From contig NZ_JAIVFP010000001.1 of assembly GCF_022760755.1 (NCBI RefSeq), positions 2,832,001 through 2,896,000 of the forward strand: a stretch of 64,000 nucleotides of DNA, given 5' to 3'. The position numbers were made by a program, and so were the translations under genes. This document shows, in pieces, positions 1 through 9,149 of the stretch (positions are counted from its first letter, which is position 1; each line of letters opens with the position of its first letter). The stretch comes from Candidatus Rhodoblastus alkanivorans. Lineage in GTDB: Bacteria; Pseudomonadota; Alphaproteobacteria; Rhizobiales; Beijerinckiaceae. A model generated the notes under the pieces. It was not told where the DNA came from and did no database searches. It saw nothing but the letters and a program-made list of their open reading frames with translations.

Positions 1-78
1 CGCGCAAATCCAAATATCGATGTCGGGCTGGCCCATGCTCGCTGCGGGCGCGGTTTTTGCTTCTTTCGCGGGACAAAC

Positions 79-106
79 GCGCGGCCGGCGATTCGGCCGC
101 GCATTT
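79..106 (+). terminator. Rho-independent terminator-like hairpin at left edge
   Basis: A perfect 9-bp stem (79-87 with 94-102) and 6-nt loop are followed by ATTTT. It would end a plus-strand transcript entering from the left edge. Positions 1-78 hold no gene I can support. A minus-strand frame opens with ATG at 36-34 and runs off the edge, but it is too short to identify. Confidence 0.45.
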
Positions 107-123
107 TCGCATCGGAGACCCTG

Positions 124-729
124 GTGACCCATTCCCCGCCGGAAGCGCTGAAAAGATTCATCTGGGACATTCAGTCCATGGTCGAACTCGCCGACAGCGA
201 ACGGGAAATTCTTGTGATCGGCCGCGATCTCATGACCCGGCTGATCGCGGCGGACGATTGGCTCCCGTCCGCCTTTTCCGCTACTGATCCCGCTTGCGGA
301 CAACAATTTCAGCTCTATGCCGACGCCATGGACCGCTTTACGGTTGTCAGCACGGTTCTCGCGCCCGGTCAGGCGACGGCGGTCGGCGTCGAACCCTTCT
401 GGCAGATTTGCGGCGTCCTGCGCGGCGCTTTCGCGCGCCGCAGCTTCGATTTCGACGCCGAAGGCAAGGTTTTGCGCAGCGACAAGGAACAAGAGCTCGA
501 CCGTGGAGCCGTCCTGACTTCGCGGGCGCAAGGCGCGGCGCAACTCGCCAATCTGCATTCGGATCGCGTCTCGATCGCCATTCAGGTTTTCGGCGGCGAT
601 ATCGGCAAAACGCCGCGTCACACTTTGACCACGGAAGGCGCGGCGCTTTTCGGGCCGACCTCCTACGCCAATGCCCCAGACGCGCCGCCTTACGACATCT
701 GGACGATCCAGACCCGGATCGAGGACTGA
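124..729 (+). CDS. Cysteine/3-mercaptopropionate dioxygenase-family cupin lacking iron ligands
   Basis: A 201-residue protein with the overall sequence pattern of the bacterial type I cysteine dioxygenase / 3-mercaptopropionate dioxygenase family: DDWLP near residue 44, RFTVVS at 71-76, GVLRG at 97-101 and DRVSIAIQVFG at 147-157. Its length is normal for the family. Active members carry a His-x-His pair just after the APGQ segment and a third His about 50 residues later; together these bind Fe(II). Here the pair reads Gly-Val-Glu (88-90) and the third position aligns with Ala139. The fold is probably kept while thiol dioxygenation is not expected, so a sensor, scaffold or decaying paralogue is more likely. 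The GTG start at 124 is preferred because GGAG lies about six bases upstream. The gene stands alone between the left-edge terminator and a toxin-antitoxin pair. Family assignment is firm; loss of activity is inference. Confidence 0.8.
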   Translation: MTHSPPEALKRFIWDIQSMVELADSEREILVIGRDLMTRLIAADDWLPSAFSATDPACGQQFQLYADAMDRFTVVSTVLAPGQATAVGVEPFWQICGVLRGAFARRSFDFDAEGKVLRSDKEQELDRGAVLTSRAQGAAQLANLHSDRVSIAIQVFGGDIGKTPRHTLTTEGAALFGPTSYANAPDAPPYDIWTIQTRIED

Positions 730-858
730 TCCGCGCGGATCATAATCCCGCGATCCTGGCCTGTTGCCCGTTTCATCAAACACCTCATTCTCAGTGTCCA
801 CGAAACCAGCGGCAGGCCACTAGAGCTTCCTCTATTGATAGCGCACTAAACGCGAGTT

Positions 859-908
859 GCGATAATATCGCTTGCTTCGATCAAAATTATCGCTATCTTT
901 ATCGCTAT
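859..908 (+). promoter_or_regulatory. Likely autoregulatory operator of the toxin-antitoxin pair
   Basis: An 8-bp inverted repeat, GCGATAAT at 859-866 and ATTATCGC at 886-893, is followed by the direct repeat TTATCGCTAT at 887-896 and 899-908, the last copy overlapping the toxin start codon. Toxin-antitoxin operons with an HTH antitoxin usually repress themselves through repeats of this kind. The binding itself is inferred. Confidence 0.5.
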
Positions 909-1158
909 GAAAACGATCGTCCTCACGCATCGAGCCGCCAGGGACCTCGACGCCTTGCCGCCCGACGCGCGCGCGGCAGTTTGCGAAGGGCTGATCGCTT
1001 ACGCGGTTTCGGGAGCCGGCGACGTGAAGCGGCTTTCAGGACGCGAGGGCTTCAGGCTTCGCGTCGGACGCTACAGGATTATTTTTGACGAGGATCAAGA
1101 GACGATCCTCGCCATCTATATCGGCAGACGTGAAACCACGACTTATCGGAGGCATTGA
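907..1158 (+). CDS. RelE/ParE-family toxin
   Basis: An 83-residue protein of the RelE/ParE superfamily, the usual size for these toxins. The N-terminal helix THRAARDLDALPP and the C-terminal strands GFRLRVGRYRIIFDED and ILAIYIGRR match the pattern of RelE-type mRNA interferases, including the basic residues on the central strands. Toxin precedes antitoxin, the HigBA-like order, and the stop overlaps the antitoxin ATG by one base (TGATG), which suggests translational coupling. The start lies inside the second direct repeat of the operator, so repressor binding would cover translation initiation DNA. Target specificity cannot be read from the sequence. Confidence 0.8.
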   Translation: MKTIVLTHRAARDLDALPPDARAAVCEGLIAYAVSGAGDVKRLSGREGFRLRVGRYRIIFDEDQETILAIYIGRRETTTYRRH

Positions 1159-1541
1159 TGAAACCCCAAATCATCACAACCCCCAGCGGCGAAGAACTTG
1201 TCGTCATCCCTCGGGCTGAATATGACGCCATGATCGCGGCGCTGGCGGAGGCGGAAGAAGACGCCGCGGACGTGGCGATCTATGACGCCCGCAAGGCCGA
1301 GCTGGCGCGCGATGCGCACGCGGCCTTGCCGGAGGACGTCAGCGCCGCCGTGCTGCGCGGCGCGAGCCTTCTCACCGCCGTTCGGAAATGGAAGAAGCTG
1401 ACCCAGCAAGATCTGGCGGGGCGGCTCGGCATGTCGCAAGGCTATTTGAGCGACCTCGAATCCGGCCGCCGCAAAGGGACGCCGGAGACGATGGAGGCGA
1501 TAGCCAACGCCCTAGACGTTCCCCGCTCCTGGTTCGAATGA
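1158..1541 (+). CDS. XRE-family HTH antitoxin
   Basis: A 127-residue partner of the preceding toxin. The N-terminal part (ITTPSGEELVVIPRAEYDAM) resembles a toxin-binding or Phd-like segment. The C-terminal part (about 72-127) is an XRE helix-turn-helix with QQDLAGRLGMSQGYLSDLE followed by a final helix ending in VPRSWFE. The ATG at 1158 is preferred over an in-frame TTG at 1155 because CGGAGG at 1147-1152 is well spaced from it. The HTH domain most likely binds the repeats at 859-908 and represses the pair. Confidence 0.8.
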   Translation: MKPQIITTPSGEELVVIPRAEYDAMIAALAEAEEDAADVAIYDARKAELARDAHAALPEDVSAAVLRGASLLTAVRKWKKLTQQDLAGRLGMSQGYLSDLESGRRKGTPETMEAIANALDVPRSWFE

Positions 1542-1618
1542 TCAGCGCCCTGCGAAGGCGAGAGCCGCTCGCCAAATGACGTTTAATTTCTGGCGCATAT
1601 TCCCGAACAAATCGGGAA

Positions 1619-1703
1619 TGGTGGGAGAGGTAGGACTCGAACCTACGAAGGCATAGCCAGCGGATTTACAGTCCGCCCCCTTTGCCGCTCGGGACACTCT
1701 CCC
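1619..1703 (-). tRNA. tRNA-Tyr (GTA)
   Basis: On the minus strand the gene folds as a class II tRNA. The acceptor stem GGGAGAG (1703-1697) pairs with CTCTCCC (1629-1623), the anticodon loop reads ACTGTAAAT with anticodon GTA, there is a long variable arm, the T arm contains GGTTCGAGTCC, and CCA is encoded at 1621-1619. The 85-nt length is normal for bacterial tRNA-Tyr. Confidence 0.95.
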
Positions 1704-1730
1704 TGACCGAAAATTCTCTTTCCGGCGACG

Positions 1731-1753
1731 AAAAAGCCCCGTGCAACGGGGCT
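1731..1753 (-). terminator. Minus-strand rho-independent terminator upstream of tRNA-Tyr
   Basis: An 8-bp perfect stem AGCCCCGT/ACGGGGCT (1735-1742 and 1746-1753) with a 3-nt loop is followed on the minus strand by TTTTT (1735-1731). It sits upstream of tRNA-Tyr, so it would insulate the tRNA from antisense transcription coming from the rlmB side. Confidence 0.6.
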
Positions 1754-1885
1754 GCTCGTTGCGGCGCTTATGCGTTCGCGCGCCTTTCATGTCAACTGCA
1801 AAAACGCGCTGCGAGCGCCGGGGCGATTGTCAAAGCCCTTCGCCCGTGACACGACAGACCGGAGGCGAAGCGGGCGGAGGCGCGG

Positions 1886-2773
1886 ATGAAAAAGCACGGA
1901 GGACGTCGGCAGGAAAGGAGTCCCAGCCCCTCCCGCACTGGGCCGGGCGCCCCCAAAAATTCGCCTCAATCGCGGCCCGCGCCCAAAGCTCGCGCGCGCG
2001 AGGACAAGCCCCGCGCCGGCGAGGATAAACCCGGCGCGCGCCTTTTCCGGCGACCCTCGGCCGAACTCGCGGCGCTCTATGGCTTTCATGCCGTGCGCGA
2101 GGCCTTGCGCAATCCGCAGCGCAACTGCCTCGATCTTTTCGCGACCCCGGCGGCGGCGGAAAAGCTCGGCCCGGACCTTTCCGCGCGGGGAATCGCCCTT
2201 CATATCGTCGAGCCGGAGGCTTTGACCGCGCGGCTCGGGGCCGAGGCAGTGCATCAGGGCGTTTTACTCGAAGCCCGTCCGCTGCCGCCGCTCGATGTGA
2301 GCGAGATCGCGCGAAAATCCGGGCTGGTGCTCGCGCTCGACCAGATCACCGACCCCCATAATGTCGGCGCCATCCTGCGCACCGCCGCCGCTTTCGCCGT
2401 GGACGCCGTGATCGTGACCGAACGCCATGCGCCGGAACTTTCCGGCGTGCTCGCCAAGACCGCCTCCGGCGGGCTCGAACACGCGCCGCTCGTCGAAGTG
2501 GTCAATCTCGCCCGCGCGCTCGACCAATTGGGCGAGGCCGGCTATCTGCGCGTCGGCCTCGATTCGGACGGCCCGGCGAGTCTCGAACAGACCGTTCTCA
2601 GCGCCCCGGTCGCCCTCGTGCTCGGGGCCGAGGGAAAAGGCCTGCGCCGACTCACCCGCGAGAAATGCGACGTCCTGGCGCGGCTCGACATGCCCGGCGC
2701 GATCAAAAGCCTGAACGTCTCCAACGCCTGCGCCGTCGCCCTCGCCTTGACGCGCGCCAGACTCTCAGAATGA
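1886..2773 (+). CDS. rlmB: 23S rRNA (guanosine-2'-O)-methyltransferase RlmB
   Basis: A 295-residue SpoU/TrmD-fold (SPOUT) methyltransferase. Residues 1-55 are a basic, proline-rich, probably disordered extension. Residues about 62-130 form the substrate-binding domain (ALYGFHAVREALRNP). The catalytic domain has all three SpoU motifs: motif 1 DPHNVGAILRTAAAF, motif 2 VLGAEGKGLRRL and motif 3 KSLNVSNACAVALALTR, which form the knotted SAM site. RlmB methylates G2251 (E. coli numbering) of 23S rRNA at the peptidyl-transferase P loop. GGCGGAGG just before the ATG supports the start. It is transcribed divergently from tRNA-Tyr. Confidence 0.92.
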   Translation: MKKHGGRRQERSPSPSRTGPGAPKNSPQSRPAPKARAREDKPRAGEDKPGARLFRRPSAELAALYGFHAVREALRNPQRNCLDLFATPAAAEKLGPDLSARGIALHIVEPEALTARLGAEAVHQGVLLEARPLPPLDVSEIARKSGLVLALDQITDPHNVGAILRTAAAFAVDAVIVTERHAPELSGVLAKTASGGLEHAPLVEVVNLARALDQLGEAGYLRVGLDSDGPASLEQTVLSAPVALVLGAEGKGLRRLTREKCDVLARLDMPGAIKSLNVSNACAVALALTRARLSE

Positions 2774-2920
2774 TCTTATACTTTTTGCTGAATCGCGCCG
2801 AACAGCCTTCGGCAAGGGCTTGCCCTCGCCCGCGCAACCGCGTCATAGTGTCGCGTAATTGATCTGAATCAAAAAAAACATAAAGCGAACAAAGAACTTT
2901 CTCGCGGGAGGAATGCAGAT

Positions 2921-4597
2921 ATGACCCAGGCTGCCTTTGCACGGGCGGACGACCGTAGCCGTCCCATGACGGCGCAGGAAAAACGCGTCGTTTTCGCCTC
3001 GTCGGCGGGTTCGATCTTCGAATGGTATGATTTCTTCCTCTATGGCTCGCTGGCCTCGATCATCTCCAAGCATTTCTTCTCCAACGTCAACCCGACCGCC
3101 GCCTATATCTTCACTTTGCTCGCCTTTTCCGCCGGCTTCGCGGTGCGTCCGCTGGGCGCCATCCTGTTCGGCCGGCTCGGCGACATGGTTGGCCGCAAAT
3201 ATACCTTCCTGATCACCATTCTGATCATGGGCATTTCGACCTTTCTGGTCGGCCTGCTGCCCACCTTCAACGGCGTCGGTTTCGTCGCGCCGATTCTGCT
3301 TGTCCTGTTGCGCCTTCTGCAGGGCCTGGCGCTCGGCGGCGAATATGGCGGCGCGGCGATTTTCGTCGGCGAACATTCGCCGCAGCGCCGGCGCGGCTAT
3401 TACACCTCGTGGATCCAGACCACGGCGACGCTCGGGTTCCTGTTGTCCCTGATCGTCGTCCTGGCCTTCCGCGCCCTGATCGGCGAGCAGGATTTCGAAC
3501 TCTACGGCTGGCGCTTTCCGTTCCTGATGTCCTTCGCTTTGCTCGTCGGCTCCGTATGGATGCGCCTTCAGCTGAAAGAGACTCCGGCCTTCCGCATGAT
3601 GAAGGCTCAGGGGCGCGGCTCGCGCGCGCCGGTTTCCGAGGCCTTCGGCACATGGGGCAACGCCAAGATCGCCCTGATCGCTTTGTTTGGCGGCGTCGCG
3701 GGCCAGGCGGTAGTCTGGTACACGGGGCAGTTCTATGCCCTGTTCTTCCTCACCCGCATCCTGAAGGTCGATCTCGGCATAGCGACCATGCTGCTCGCCG
3801 GCGCGCTGATCATCGGCGCCCCGTTCTTCCTGTTCTTCGGCTGGCTGTCCGACAAAATCGGCCGTAAGCCGGTGATCCTGGGCGGCTGCCTGCTCGCCGC
3901 CCTGCTCTATTTCCCCATCTTCAAAGGCCTGACCGTCGCGATCAATCCGGCGCTCGCCCATGCGCAGGCGACCGCCCCGGTGACGGTGGTCGCCGATCCG
4001 GCGCAATGCTCGTTCCAGTTCGACCCGATCGAGAGCACCCAATTCGTGACCTCCTGCGATCTGGCCAAGAACGCGCTGGCCAGTGCGGCGGTGAATTATT
4101 CCAACGCCGTGGGACCGGCGGGCGCAGTGGCGCACATTACGATCGGCGGCAAACAGATCGCGGCCTTTGACGGAAGCAAACTGTCCAAGGAGGAACTGGC
4201 GCAGAAACGCGCCGCGTTCGAGGCTGAGGTCCTGACCGCGATCGAGGCCGCCGGCTATCCCGCGGCGGCAGATCCAGCGCGGATGAACAAGCCGGCGGCG
4301 CTCGGCCTACTGACCTTGCTGATCATTCTCGTGGCGATGGCCTATGGCCCGATCGCGGCGCAACTGGTCGAGCTTTTCCCGACCCGCATCCGCTATACCT
4401 CGCTGTCGCTGCCCTATCACATTGGCAACGGCTGGTTCGGCGGCTTCCTGCCGCCGCTCGCCTTCGCCATGGTCGCCGCCAGCGGCAATATCTATTTCGG
4501 CCTGTGGTATCCGATCGCGGTGGCGCTGATGACCGTGGTGGTCGGCTTCTTCCTGGTGCCCGAAACCAAGGATCGCAACATCTACGCCAGCGACTGA
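2921..4597 (+). CDS. MFS transporter, metabolite:H+ symporter (MHS) type
   Basis: A 558-residue inner-membrane major facilitator protein of the MHS (ShiA/ProP-like) group. The N-terminal signature SSAGSIFEWYDFFLYG, the loop 2-3 motif GRLGDMVGRKYTF, the motif RLLQGLALGGEYGGA and the repeat motif GWLSDKIGRKP in the second half are all present. A segment of about 110 residues (roughly 345-455), with two cysteines and a helical KLSKEELAQKRAAFEAE part, separates two transmembrane helices of the C-terminal half. It is probably a periplasmic insert, as in other long members of this group. The substrate is probably a small organic acid or osmolyte but cannot be named. GGGAGGA at 2905-2911 supports the start. 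It appears to be a single-gene unit between rlmB and tRNA-Thr. Confidence 0.85.
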   Translation: MTQAAFARADDRSRPMTAQEKRVVFASSAGSIFEWYDFFLYGSLASIISKHFFSNVNPTAAYIFTLLAFSAGFAVRPLGAILFGRLGDMVGRKYTFLITILIMGISTFLVGLLPTFNGVGFVAPILLVLLRLLQGLALGGEYGGAAIFVGEHSPQRRRGYYTSWIQTTATLGFLLSLIVVLAFRALIGEQDFELYGWRFPFLMSFALLVGSVWMRLQLKETPAFRMMKAQGRGSRAPVSEAFGTWGNAKIALIALFGGVAGQAVVWYTGQFYALFFLTRILKVDLGIATMLLAGALIIGAPFFLFFGWLSDKIGRKPVILGGCLLAALLYFPIFKGLTVAINPALAHAQATAPVTVVADPAQCSFQFDPIESTQFVTSCDLAKNALASAAVNYSNAVGPAGAVAHITIGGKQIAAFDGSKLSKEELAQKRAAFEAEVLTAIEAAGYPAAADPARMNKPAALGLLTLLIILVAMAYGPIAAQLVELFPTRIRYTSLSLPYHIGNGWFGGFLPPLAFAMVAASGNIYFGLWYPIAVALMTVVVGFFLVPETKDRNIYASD

Positions 4598-4683
4598 GGC
4601 AATAGGCAAGGGACGGCGCGGCGGCCACCCCTTGCGCCTGCCGCCCCGGACTGCTAGCAAACCCGAACCGCCCCAGCGCGCAG

Positions 4684-4759
4684 GCCGGTTTAGCTCAGCT
4701 GGTAGAGCAACTGATTTGTAATCAGTAGGTCGCGGGTTCGATTCCTGCAACCGGCACCA
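4684..4759 (+). tRNA. tRNA-Thr (TGT)
   Basis: A canonical 76-nt class I tRNA. The acceptor stem GCCGGTT pairs with AACCGGC, the D arm is TAGCTCAGCTGGTAGAGC, the anticodon arm CTGATTTGTAATCAG has anticodon TGT, the T arm is GCGGGTTCGATTCCTGC, and CCA is encoded at 4757-4759. Positions 4760-4986 downstream hold no supported gene. tRNA 3' ends are common integration sites, but no integrase or repeated att core is visible next to it. Confidence 0.96.
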
Positions 4760-4986
4760 ATAACATTCAATGAGTTAGAACAAAAAAGCCGGAGGCGCGT
4801 CGCCCTCGTTTATGTTTCGGGTAACTCATAGGGTAACGATTAGCGCTCGGAGGCCCCTTGGCTCCATCGCGAAAAATTGCCGACGTCAAATCCCGGCGTA
4901 TCTGTAAGCGCCTTTCCAAGCTGCCGCACCTGCCCGCTTTCTGGTAAAGCGCCGATCCATTGGAACGGCGCGGCGAAGGAGCCGCG

Positions 4987-5512
4987 ATGGCCAGCAGCGA
5001 TGTAATCCGCATCAACCGCGCGCCGGTGCTCACACTTTGGACCTCGATCGTCGCCGAGCGACTTGGGCTTCCGGCCGCCACGGCGCTGACGCTTGGGCGC
5101 GCGGTCGCTGGCTACAGCGCCCAAGCCAAGGCGAGGCGCCTGGGGCTCGCCGAGAAGCGCGAGGGAGCCGGAGCGCAGGGAACAGCCCCGCATCCCGCGC
5201 GAGACCGTCCTTTTGCTCGGGCGGCGCATTCCGATCATGGCGACGGACGAGGGCGAGATTCGCGCCGAGGATCACGGCAAGCCGGCCTCCGAGCGCTCGA
5301 CCCTGACCTATATCCGGCGGGCCTTTGGCGCTAATCTCGACGCCGTGCGCGCGGCGATGTTGGCGTTGGCGGCGTCATATCCGCCCGATGAGCTTAACCG
5401 CTTAGGCTTCCACCTTTATGAGCGGTTCCGTCCCGAAGTACCCGATGACGTCAGCGGCTGGGGCGCGAAAGCAGAATTGAAATTGGAACGTATCCGGAAC
5501 GCGCGAATTTGA
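4987..5512 (+). pseudogene. Frameshifted conserved alphaproteobacterial protein of unknown function
   Basis: The N-terminal half (from ATG 4987) contains SDVIRINRAPVLTLWTSIVA and TALTLGRAVAG. The C-terminal half lies in another frame (from about 5165 to the TGA at 5510-5512) and contains PRETVLLLGRRIP, EDHGKPASE, AAMLALAASYPPDELNRLGF and YERFRPEVP. From memory the two parts belong to one protein of about 170 residues found widely in alphaproteobacteria. The frame changes near 5160-5166 (GAGGGAGCC); removing one G there restores GAG GAG CCG and a continuous protein. The gene is therefore a recent pseudogene or carries a one-base sequence error. Function is unknown. Confidence 0.65.
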
Positions 5513-5654
5513 GGTTTGGGTGCCGACGCCCGCGCAACCGTAGGCGCCCCCTCCTTCGGCCGTGATCCTGTCTCCGGATCGGCGGCCTTGAGAATGACGC
5601 AGCCTTCTATGAAGATATGCGCCGGAAATTTTCCCGCTGCAGGGAGGGCGGTCT

Positions 5655-5945
5655 ATGTTCGTAAGGCTGCTGGCTGGCGTGGCTCTCGCCGTGCCCATCT
5701 GGGGCGCTTCCCCATCCCGCTTGATGGCGCAGCAAGCGTCTATCGAGGAGGGTTTTGACATTCGAGGCATCGCGTGTAACGCCGACGGCCGCTGTGCTTC
5801 GTTCCGCCAGCGGACCCAGGCCGCGACGCGGATGCAGTGCCAGAGCGTCGCCGGCATGTTTGGCATGGCAGAGTGGCAGAGCCAACACCCGGACTGGACG
5901 GTCAAAGAATGGCATTGCGCGGCGCGAGGCGAGCACGACCTGTAA
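5655..5945 (+). CDS. Small exported protein of unknown function
   Basis: A 96-residue protein with an N-terminal signal peptide (MFVRLLAGVALAVPIWG, cleavage probably after SRLMA at about residue 25). The mature part of about 70 residues has four cysteines (CNADGRC, MQCQSVAG, EWHCAARG), which suggests two disulphides in the periplasm. AGGGAGGG about seven bases before the ATG supports the start. I do not recognise the family, and the neighbours (a broken gene to the left, decayed DNA to the right) give no functional hint. Confidence 0.6.
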   Translation: MFVRLLAGVALAVPIWGASPSRLMAQQASIEEGFDIRGIACNADGRCASFRQRTQAATRMQCQSVAGMFGMAEWQSQHPDWTVKEWHCAARGEHDL

Positions 5946-6096
5946 CGCAAGCAATCGTGGCGTGTTCGTCCAGACCGAGGCGAGGGCGCGGACCACATAG
6001 CGACGGCGAAACGGCATTTAGGGAAACGCGGGACCGAACCGTGCGGACATGCGGCCGTGCAAGATTTTTGATCCCTGATCGTCGTCGTGACGATAT

Positions 6097-6130
6097 GAAA
6101 AACGCCCGCCAGTTCATCCGTGGCGGGCGT
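6097..6130 (-). terminator. Minus-strand rho-independent terminator
   Basis: A 10-bp perfect stem, ACGCCCGCCA (6102-6111) with TGGCGGGCGT (6121-6130), is followed on the minus strand by a TTTTT run. It lies just downstream of the minus-strand TAA at 6151-6149 and would have ended that decayed gene. Confidence 0.65.
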
Positions 6131-6320
6131 CCTCTGTGTCGTGCGGCGATTAGAAATGCTGGTTCACGGTCAGATTCCGCCCGTCACAAAATTCGGCGAA
6201 GGTCACCTATGCCGCCCAGAAACCCGTCGAACGAATTCCAGCCCTCGGCTTCGAGGTCGAACTCAAAACAGCCATCTTATGCTCCATGTTTCAGGAGAGA
6301 AATACGAGTGAAGGCCAGCA

Positions 6321-6353
6321 AAAAACGCCCCATCGCTGATATAACGATGGGGC
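6321..6353 (-). terminator. Minus-strand rho-independent terminator beside the IS5 element
   Basis: A 9-bp stem, GCCCCATCG (6327-6335) with CGATGGGGC (6345-6353), is followed on the minus strand by TTTTTT. It lies 18 bp outside the IS5 left end, so the insertion may have separated it from the gene it served. Confidence 0.6.
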
Positions 6354-6370
6354 ATTTCTTGTCATGACGC

Positions 6371-7210
6371 TAGGGTTCGGACTCATAACCAGTAGCTGAC
6401 GGTCGCAGCGATGAAGACGGCGGCGAGAAAGTTGGCGGCGTTTCGGTCATATCGCATTGCGACGCGCCGAAAATCTTTTAGCCGACAGAACATGCGCTCG
6501 ATGGCGTTCCGGTTTCGGTAAAGGACTGGCGAGAAGCAATTCTTCCATTTCCGGTTCGCCTTGGGCGGGATGTTCGGCATTGCGCCGCGCTCCTCGACCT
6601 GACGACGGATGGCGTTGGCGTCATAGCCCTTGTCGGCATGTAGAATGTTGCAGGCAGGAAGCTGTTCGAGCAGCGCCGCGCCAACGGTGCAATCGGCGAC
6701 ATGCCCGCCGCTGAGCATCAAGGCCAGTGGGCGACACAGAGCATCGGTCAGCGTGTGGATTTTTGTCGTTCGCCACCCCGCGAGCGACCAACCGCCTAAT
6801 TTTTCTCCCCCCTTTGCCGCCTGCGGCCGAGCGATGCGCCTTGACCGCCGAACTGTCGATCAGAACCTCGGCTGGTGGTCCACCCGCTTGCGCAAGGGCT
6901 TGAAACAAGGCTACCCATACGCCCTTTTCCGCCCATCGGACGAAGCGATTGTAGAGCGTCTTCCTCGGTCCATATTCCGGTGGCGCGTCGATCCATCGAC
7001 CGCCAGACTTCAGAACTTGAACGATGCCGCTGATCACGCGGCGGTCATCAACCCGAGGCTTGCGGCGCGTGTCGGTCGGCAGAAGCGGCTCAATCTTCGA
7101 AAATTGTTCGTCCGTCAGCCAAAATTGATCCCGATTCATCGGTTCTTCCTTCGGAAGCCGTGAATCACAAACCGATGATCATGCCAACCACTTTATGGGT
7201 CCAGACCCTA
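6371..7210 (-). mobile_element. IS5-family (IS427-like) insertion sequence
   Basis: An 840-bp element bounded by imperfect 18-bp terminal inverted repeats, TAGGGTTCGGACTCATAA at 6371-6388 and the complement of TTATGGGTCCAGACCCTA at 7193-7210, with three mismatches. It carries a DDE transposase on the minus strand split over two frames. I could not identify a clear target-site duplication. It lies between decayed DNA and the acyl-CoA synthetase operon. Confidence 0.8.
6383..7139 (-). pseudogene. IS5-family DDE transposase in two frames
   Basis: The 5' frame begins MNRDQFWLTDEQFSKIEPLL and holds the first catalytic Asp (VLIDSSAVKAHRSAAGG). The 3' frame continues with TTKIHTLTDALCRPLALMLS, then HADKGYD (second Asp) and NAIERMFCRLKDFRR (Glu of the DDE triad). 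The frame changes at a GGGGGGAGAAAAA run at 6801-6813 on the plus strand; skipping one base (+1) restores one protein of about 250 residues. Several IS5-group elements make transposase by translational frameshifting, so the element may be active. A simple indel in the homopolymer is the other explanation. Confidence 0.7.
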
Positions 7211-7391
7211 ATCTGAATAGAGCCGCCCAAGAAAACCCGACGCGGGTCGTTGCGGGCCGAACCCGCTTGAAAAGCGGCGCTCACGGAGAATTGAACGCTC
7301 AAACGGCATGGCGGGCCGCCAATTGACGCGTGTCATTGCTTTTTCTCGGCCTTGCGCAGATCATTTTCAAACAACTTGTGGATGGTCCTCG

Positions 7392-9145
<1,754 letters not shown>

Positions 9146-9149
<4 letters not shown>

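Larger units (their letters stand above)
5946..6370. other. Decayed intergenic DNA with two minus-strand terminators
   Basis: No intact gene is visible. On the minus strand a short open stretch ends at TAA 6151-6149 and its last residues read RNLTVNQHF. A terminal Phe of this kind is typical of outer-membrane beta-barrel proteins, but the frame upstream is soon broken by a TAG. It is followed by the terminator at 6097-6130. I read the segment as the remnant of a minus-strand gene, at low confidence. Confidence 0.3.

Noticed and set aside
2843-4135. 430-residue minus-strand frame
   Set aside because: Antisense shadow of the MFS transporter gene: low-complexity Arg/Gln/Glu-rich product with no motif, while the plus strand has clear MFS signatures.
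2921-4597. Inserted domain in the MFS transporter as a novel fusion
   Set aside because: Long MHS-type transporters with a comparable periplasmic insert are, to my knowledge, already a known subgroup.
4760-4986. Integration site at the 3' end of tRNA-Thr
   Set aside because: No integrase is adjacent and no repeat of the tRNA 3' end was found in the window; the tyrosine recombinase is 43 kb away.
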